DNA of 9,170 bases from an uncultured Alphaproteobacteria bacterium (GTDB taxonomy: Bacteria > Pseudomonadota > Alphaproteobacteria > GCA-2731375): assembly GCA_913049615.1 (NCBI GenBank), contig CAJWZI010000038.1, positions 1-9,170 of the forward strand. The letters run 5' to 3'. The position numbers and the translations under genes are program-made. Every line of letters begins with the position of its first letter. Within the stretch, counting starts at the first letter, position 1. Under the pieces are notes generated by a model that had not been told where the DNA came from, ran no database searches, and was given only the letters and a program-made list of their open reading frames with translations. Shown piece by piece: positions 5,881-9,170 of the stretch.

Positions 5881-7347
5881 TTAACCTTCTTCTTTGGCGG
5901 GGACATCGTAGCCAGCTAACAAATTATCTACGATGCGGTCCAATTCACCCCAGGGGGTTTCGCGGAAGCTGTGACCCCGAACGATAAATGAGGCGCCGGC
6001 ATAAAACTTTTCGTACTGCTGATGCCGTCCAGCGAATTCGGAACCGACCAAGTCCCAAGCCAGACGGAACAGTTTCATGCGCGCCAGGGCATCCAGTTGC
6101 GGTGTCTGCCAATAGGCTTCAAATTTTTCTCGCAAATCATCGTCATGCATCACCGTAACATCCGCCGGCATCTGAAAAATTCCGCCGCCACACAGCTCAC
6201 GCACGATGTCAATGATCTGCGAATGGTTCTCGGTGCACCAGTTCAAAGCGGCATACATCATGCGCCGGTTGAAGGTCACGTACCCTTCCGGCCAATCCTC
6301 GGCCGCCTCTATCTGCCCTTCCACCATGCCCCACAGCCCGGCCTCCAAGGCCGACAGACGGCCCAATGTTTCCAAAACCGCTGGAATCTTGTTGGCGCCG
6401 GTGGATTGTGTGATCTTACTGGCCAACGCTACCAAAAGACGCATCTTGGTATGAAAGCGCACATTGGACTGGTGGTTGCCGTAGCAGTGCGACGGCGTCT
6501 TATTATAGATCTGATAGGATAGCGTTGCGTCATCCAAGACAAAGACCCGCTCCCATGGCACCTTGACCTCATCGCACATGACCATGGCGTCGGTCTCGTC
6601 CAGGCGCCAGCTTAAGGGACTATCGAATTCGTTGTATGCGTTTGGTTCCAAGGGCTTGCGCGACCATAACGAAAGCCCCGGCGCGTTGCAGGGTATGGCG
6701 CAGGTGATAGCCTGTTTCGATTGGTCCGGCGCCAAGGGAATTACATTGCCGATCCAGATTTCGTCCGCGATGACGGCACCGGTGGCGAGCATCTTCATGC
6801 CTGAAATTACGACGCCGTCGTCTTCCTCCCTCAGCAGCTGCAGGGAGGGAACAGGGAGGTTCTGTTTCTGATAAAAGGCCGGGTCACGAGCAGCCTGAGG
6901 CGGCAGTACAGCATACGCCGCGTAAATGTCGTTGCGGCGCATATACTCGTAATAGCCCCGCAGATTATCCGAAAACTTACCCCGATCCGTATCCAAAACA
7001 TCCGCCTTGGTGCACATGCCCGTGACAAAGGAAGAGACATGATCCGGCGAGCGACCAAAGAAGCCGTACGTGGCCTCAGCAATTATACGGTGGGTTTGCG
7101 ATCGTTTGCGCAGATCATCCCGGTTTCTAGCAAGAATATAATATGTGGAATATTGTTCCCCATCTTCTTCAAAGGCCATAACCTCACGCTTGGTAGAATC
7201 TGCCTTCATGTCATAGATAGCCGCCGCCGTGGTCGCGGCATGGCGGAAGGCCGGGTGGGTCGTCACATCATCCACACGCTCCCGGCCGATATAGACAACC
7301 CTGCCATCTCGCAAGCGTTCGAGATGCTCCTTGCCTGTACGCAACAT
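5881..7347 (-). CDS. HpaB/PvcC-family FADH2-dependent aromatic hydroxylase (4-hydroxyphenylacetate 3-monooxygenase-like)
   Basis: The 488-residue protein belongs to the 4-hydroxyphenylacetate 3-hydroxylase large-subunit family, two-component monooxygenases that use FADH2 and O2 to hydroxylate phenols. Family features are the opening MLRTGKEHLERLRDGR, FGRSPDHV (97-104), the middle beta-domain DDGVVISGMKMLATGA (176-191), FDSPLSWRLDETDAMVMCDE (241-260) running into VPWERVFV (263-270), and the helical C-terminal half with RELCGGGIFQMPAD. The length is typical for bacterial HpaB. Relatives also act on chlorophenols and on tyrosine-derived side chains, so 4-hydroxyphenylacetate need not be the substrate. 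ATG 7347 is preferred over GTG 7368 because GGTGGAG sits 8 nt before it and the family normally begins at this MxRTG. The ATG overlaps by one base the TGA of the short upstream ORF. The required flavin reductase (HpaC type) is not in the window. Confidence 0.93.
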   Translation of the reverse strand: MLRTGKEHLERLRDGRVVYIGRERVDDVTTHPAFRHAATTAAAIYDMKADSTKREVMAFEEDGEQYSTYYILARNRDDLRKRSQTHRIIAEATYGFFGRSPDHVSSFVTGMCTKADVLDTDRGKFSDNLRGYYEYMRRNDIYAAYAVLPPQAARDPAFYQKQNLPVPSLQLLREEDDGVVISGMKMLATGAVIADEIWIGNVIPLAPDQSKQAITCAIPCNAPGLSLWSRKPLEPNAYNEFDSPLSWRLDETDAMVMCDEVKVPWERVFVLDDATLSYQIYNKTPSHCYGNHQSNVRFHTKMRLLVALASKITQSTGANKIPAVLETLGRLSALEAGLWGMVEGQIEAAEDWPEGYVTFNRRMMYAALNWCTENHSQIIDIVRELCGGGIFQMPADVTVMHDDDLREKFEAYWQTPQLDALARMKLFRLAWDLVGSEFAGRHQQYEKFYAGASFIVRGHSFRETPWGELDRIVDNLLAGYDVPAKEEG

Positions 7348-7531
7348 CAGGTTTGCTCCACCTGCCACACCGTATCTATATCCGCCTCAGCCGGTGCCAT
7401 GCCTTTAATGCGCGCCCGGCTCAGCACGATAATATGCCTTCGTCCGGCAGGAGCTTTGATAGACCAGCGCCAAGAACTTGCGCGCCGAGGTTCAAACACA
7501 GTCTTTCAATCAGCAATCTAAATTTTGCCAT
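7347..7531 (-). pseudogene. Small ORF upstream of hydroxylase, split by an apparent -1 frameshift
   Basis: From ATG 7531, with AGGAG (complement of 7539-7543) 7 nt upstream, one frame runs 36 codons (MAKFRLLIERLCLNLGAQVL, then GAGLSKLLPDEGILSC) to TGA 7423-7421. The -1 frame then carries protein-like sequence, GHIIVLSRARIKGMAPAEAD then IDTVWQVEQT, to TGA 7349-7347, whose A is the first base of the hydroxylase ATG. A single extra G after GAC GAA GG (near 7437) would join the halves as a 61-residue protein beginning with a strong ribosome site and ending in a TGATG overlap. That geometry argues the intact form was a real gene. A sequencing deletion, a true mutation, or two coupled mini-ORFs (GTG 7427 overlaps the first stop) could each explain it. 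I do not recognise the family; there are no obvious motifs beyond a possible amphipathic N-terminal helix. Confidence 0.5.
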
Positions 7532-7632
7532 AGCAAGGCTCCTATGATGCAAGGCTTGAAAAATCCTAGCATATCTTCGCCAACCTACGGCGCTTAGTTC
7601 GACGGCTCTACTCAATTGACGAGGAGGTTGAT
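7532..7632. promoter_or_regulatory. Divergent promoter region between hydroxylase operon and SDR operon
   Basis: About 100 bp separate the outward-facing 5' ends of the minus-strand hydroxylase operon and the plus-strand SDR operon, so both promoters should lie here or in the flanking short ORFs. No sigma-70 boxes with good spacing are evident on either strand. Two copies of GCAAGGCT (7533-7540 and 7549-7556) lie 16 bp apart on the hydroxylase side; the first overlaps that operon's ribosome site and could be part of an operator. Confidence 0.4.
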
Positions 7633-7674
7633 ATGTTGCCTCGCAATCAAACCAACGGAAAATGCGGGGTATAG
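7633..7674 (+). CDS. 13-codon upstream ORF (possible leader peptide) before the SDR gene
   Basis: ATG 7633 is preceded by GAGGAGG (7621-7627) with a 5-nt spacer, the strongest Shine-Dalgarno in this part of the window. The frame encodes MLPRNQTNGKCGV and stops at TAG 7672-7674, a single base before the SDR start codon at 7676. The arrangement suggests translation of the leader delivers ribosomes to the SDR start, whose own Shine-Dalgarno (GGGG, 7666-7669) is weaker. There is no run of one amino acid as in classical attenuators. Expression is inference; the ORF and its ribosome site are visible. Confidence 0.45.
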   Translation: MLPRNQTNGKCGV

Positions 7675-7675
7675 G

Positions 7676-8461
7676 ATGTCGTTGAACGGACGCGTCGCTC
7701 TTGTCACGGGAGCAGGCCGGGGTATTGGTCGGGCCATCGCCGTGGCCCTTGCCAAGGATGGCGCTGATATCGCGGTGAATTATCGCCGTGACGAAGCAGC
7801 GGCATCCGAGGCCGCGGCGGAGATAACGGCACTGGGCCGCGCTGCACAAGCATTCCAGGCCTCGGTTGATGATTTGGAGCAAGCCAGCACCATGGTAGCG
7901 AAAATCAGTGCGAAGTTGGGTGCTATTAGTATCCTGATCAACAACGCCGGCATCGCCAGCAGGGGCCTGTCGGTGACGGACACGGATCCGGCAGAGATGG
8001 AGCGCGTGGTGCGCGTACATGCCTTTGGTCCCCATTATTTGTCAAAGTTGGTGATCCCCATGATGCGGGAGCAGGCCAGAGGTGATATTGTCATGATTTC
8101 TTCCGTCGCCACAGACAGCTATGGCGCCTTTGGCGCGCCGTACAACATGGGCAAAGCCGCCATGGAGGGTCTGGCGTTTACCCTGGCCAAGGAAGAGCAT
8201 AAGAATAACATCCGTACCAACGTGGTCGCCCCACCGCTGGTGGAAACCGACATGGGCCGTCGCCTAGTTAAGGCGCGCTCCGGTCTAGAGGATTTGCGCG
8301 AGCTGGATGCCTACATGCCCTTTGGTCATGTTTGTCAGCCTGATGACATCGCCAATGTGGTGCGCTTCCTGGTCTCAGAGAGCAACACTTACGTCAATGG
8401 CCAGCGGATCGCCGTTGACGGTGGCGGTAGCGCCAGCGCACCAAAATTTGAAGATAAATAA
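7676..8461 (+). CDS. Short-chain dehydrogenase/reductase (SDR) family oxidoreductase
   Basis: This is a classical SDR of 261 residues. The Rossmann nucleotide site is V10-TGAGRGIG (11-18), NNAG is at 89-92, and the catalytic set is S143 in ISSVA with Y156 and K160 in YNMGK, spaced as usual (Ser to Tyr 13, Tyr to Lys 4). The closing block VNGQRIAVDGGGS is typical of the FabG-like branch. NYRRDE at 35-40, with Arg rather than an acid after the second strand, suggests NADP(H) preference. The likely role is oxidising or reducing an alcohol or carbonyl intermediate. ATG 7676 was chosen because the SDR fold begins MSLNGRVALVTG; a longer reading from TTG 7616 adds 20 residues unlike the family. The gene follows a 13-codon leader ORF and precedes the LLM gene by 14 bp, so the two enzymes are probably co-transcribed and may act on the same compound. 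Confidence 0.93.
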   Translation: MSLNGRVALVTGAGRGIGRAIAVALAKDGADIAVNYRRDEAAASEAAAEITALGRAAQAFQASVDDLEQASTMVAKISAKLGAISILINNAGIASRGLSVTDTDPAEMERVVRVHAFGPHYLSKLVIPMMREQARGDIVMISSVATDSYGAFGAPYNMGKAAMEGLAFTLAKEEHKNNIRTNVVAPPLVETDMGRRLVKARSGLEDLRELDAYMPFGHVCQPDDIANVVRFLVSESNTYVNGQRIAVDGGGSASAPKFEDK

Positions 8462-8475
8462 GCCGGGGCCAAATA

Positions 8476-9170
8476 ATGCAATTTTCCTTCCGAATACCCA
8501 ACGCGGATTATCTGGGTTTCCCCGCCACGCCAGACGCCATCGTCACGGCGGCCCAACGGGCAGAAAGTTTAGGCTATGACGCCCTGTTGTTGAACGATCA
8601 TTTAATCATCAATGGTGCGGCAGACGTGGTCACTTCGTGGGGCAATGTATACGAGCCCTTGACCACTATGGCCTTTCTGGCGGCACAAACCGAACGGATC
8701 AAACTGGCAACTTCGGTGCTGATCCTGCCCCACCGCAACCCTATACTGACCGCCAAGACCGTGGCCACGTTGGATCAATTCTCCAGGGGCCGAATTATCC
8801 TGGGGGTCGGCGCAGGCTGGGTCGAAAATGAATTTGACGCCCTGGCCATCAACTTCGCAGACCGGGGACGCCGCACGGATGAATATCTAAGGGTCTGCAA
8901 GGCCTGTTGGGGGCCCGATCCGATCTCATATACCGGCGCCTATCACCAATTCCAAGATATGCATTCTTCTCCTAAACCGGTGCAGAAACCGCACCCACCG
9001 ATATGGATAGGCGGCTCGTCCAGGGCGGCCCTACGCCGGGCCGCAGAATTTGCCGCCGTCTGGCAGCCCGTTCCAACGCCTTTGCCAGATCTTATAGCAA
9101 ACAAAGCTAAACTATTAGCGGCCTGCGAAAAGGTGGGCCGAGCTGAACCGCCGAAAGTCCGTATGAGCTT
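8476..9170 (+). CDS. Luciferase-like (LLM class) flavin/F420-dependent oxidoreductase, 3'-truncated by window edge
   Basis: The frame from ATG 8476 is open to the window end and encodes the first 231 residues of a bacterial-luciferase-fold (TIM-barrel) protein; a complete member usually has around 300. Recognisable blocks are FRIPNADYLGFP (5-16), the helix and strand AAQRAESLGYDALLLNDHL (25-43), LATSVLILPHRNPILTAKTV (78-97), LDQFSRGRIILGVGAGW (99-115), RGRRTDEYLRV (130-140) and KPVQKPHPPIWIGGSS (167-182). The family uses reduced FMN or coenzyme F420; the sequence here does not decide between them, but FMN with a reductase is usual outside actinobacteria. Such enzymes oxygenate or oxidise diverse small molecules. 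GGGGCC at 8464-8469 lies 6 nt before the ATG. The SDR gene ends 14 bp upstream, indicating one operon. This is the second flavin-type monooxygenase in the window. Confidence 0.9.
   Translation, partial: MQFSFRIPNADYLGFPATPDAIVTAAQRAESLGYDALLLNDHLIINGAADVVTSWGNVYEPLTTMAFLAAQTERIKLATSVLILPHRNPILTAKTVATLDQFSRGRIILGVGAGWVENEFDALAINFADRGRRTDEYLRVCKACWGPDPISYTGAYHQFQDMHSSPKPVQKPHPPIWIGGSSRAALRRAAEFAAVWQPVPTPLPDLIANKAKLLAACEKVGRAEPPKVRMS

Noticed and set aside
6022..6522. 166-codon plus-strand ORF inside the hydroxylase gene
   Set aside because: It is antisense to a gene with clear family motifs, and its translation shows no domain.
7421..7423. Second selenocysteine TGA, after SC in the small ORF upstream of the hydroxylase
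   Set aside because: The frame after this TGA lasts only 16 codons before TAG and looks non-coding, while the -1 frame gives better protein sequence ending exactly at the hydroxylase start.
7616..7675. SDR start at TTG 7616 with 20 extra residues
   Set aside because: The extra residues do not fit the SDR family. The GAGGAGG at 7621-7627 would lie inside the extended coding region and is correctly spaced for ATG 7633 in another frame.
7421..8035. 204-codon minus-strand ORF across the SDR gene
   Set aside because: Most of it is antisense to the well-supported SDR gene. Only the last 36 codons, from ATG 7531 with its own ribosome site, are kept as a possible gene.

Overview
The window is moderately GC-rich bacterial DNA, densely packed and changing strand often. 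It most resembles an accessory metabolic region of a proteobacterium, probably a free-living or marine alphaproteobacterium. That guess rests on a YghU-type glutathione transferase very close in sequence to the E. coli protein, a UGSC-type selenoprotein, and the mix of flavin monooxygenases, SDR and PhyH enzymes. The taxonomic call is an inference. No rRNA, tRNA, CRISPR array, insertion sequence or integrase is visible.

Region 1 (1-1658, + strand) holds two genes. The first encodes a conserved protein of unknown function with the signature RGWTDGLPIVPPT; its frame is open to the left edge. Next, 27 bp downstream, is a UGSC-family selenoprotein. Its reading frame is interrupted by a TGA at 1413-1415 that should be read as selenocysteine: the frame continues for 80 more codons, the TGA gives the motif U-G-S-C, and a 9-bp stem with a GUU loop lies at the position expected of a bacterial SECIS. 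An ordinary gene caller would split this gene in two or truncate it. This is the main discovery in the window.

Region 2 (1655-4709) has two convergent pairs. The selenoprotein and a PhyH-family Fe(II)/2-oxoglutarate dioxygenase (-) share a TTAA at their stop codons. An alpha/beta hydrolase (+) and a YghU-like glutathione transferase (-) end 2 bp apart. A gap of about 320 bp (4710-5032) follows, with no convincing gene but some inverted repeats.

Region 3 (5033-7531, - strand) reads, in transcription order, as a small probably frameshifted ORF, an HpaB-type FADH2-dependent aromatic hydroxylase, and a metallophosphoesterase of the GpdQ/CpdA type. The junctions overlap or nearly touch, so this looks like a translationally coupled operon.

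Region 4 (7621-9170, + strand) diverges from region 3. It has a 13-codon upstream ORF with a strong Shine-Dalgarno, an SDR oxidoreductase, and a luciferase-like (LLM) flavin/F420 monooxygenase cut by the right edge.

Taken together, two different flavin-type oxygenases, an SDR, a hydrolase, a 2OG dioxygenase, a glutathione transferase and a phosphoesterase suggest oxidative breakdown or detoxification of an unknown aromatic or xenobiotic-like compound, with thiol/selenol redox chemistry nearby. The substrate cannot be read from sequence. No HpaC-type flavin reductase and no selenocysteine machinery (selA, selB, selC, selD) is in the window.
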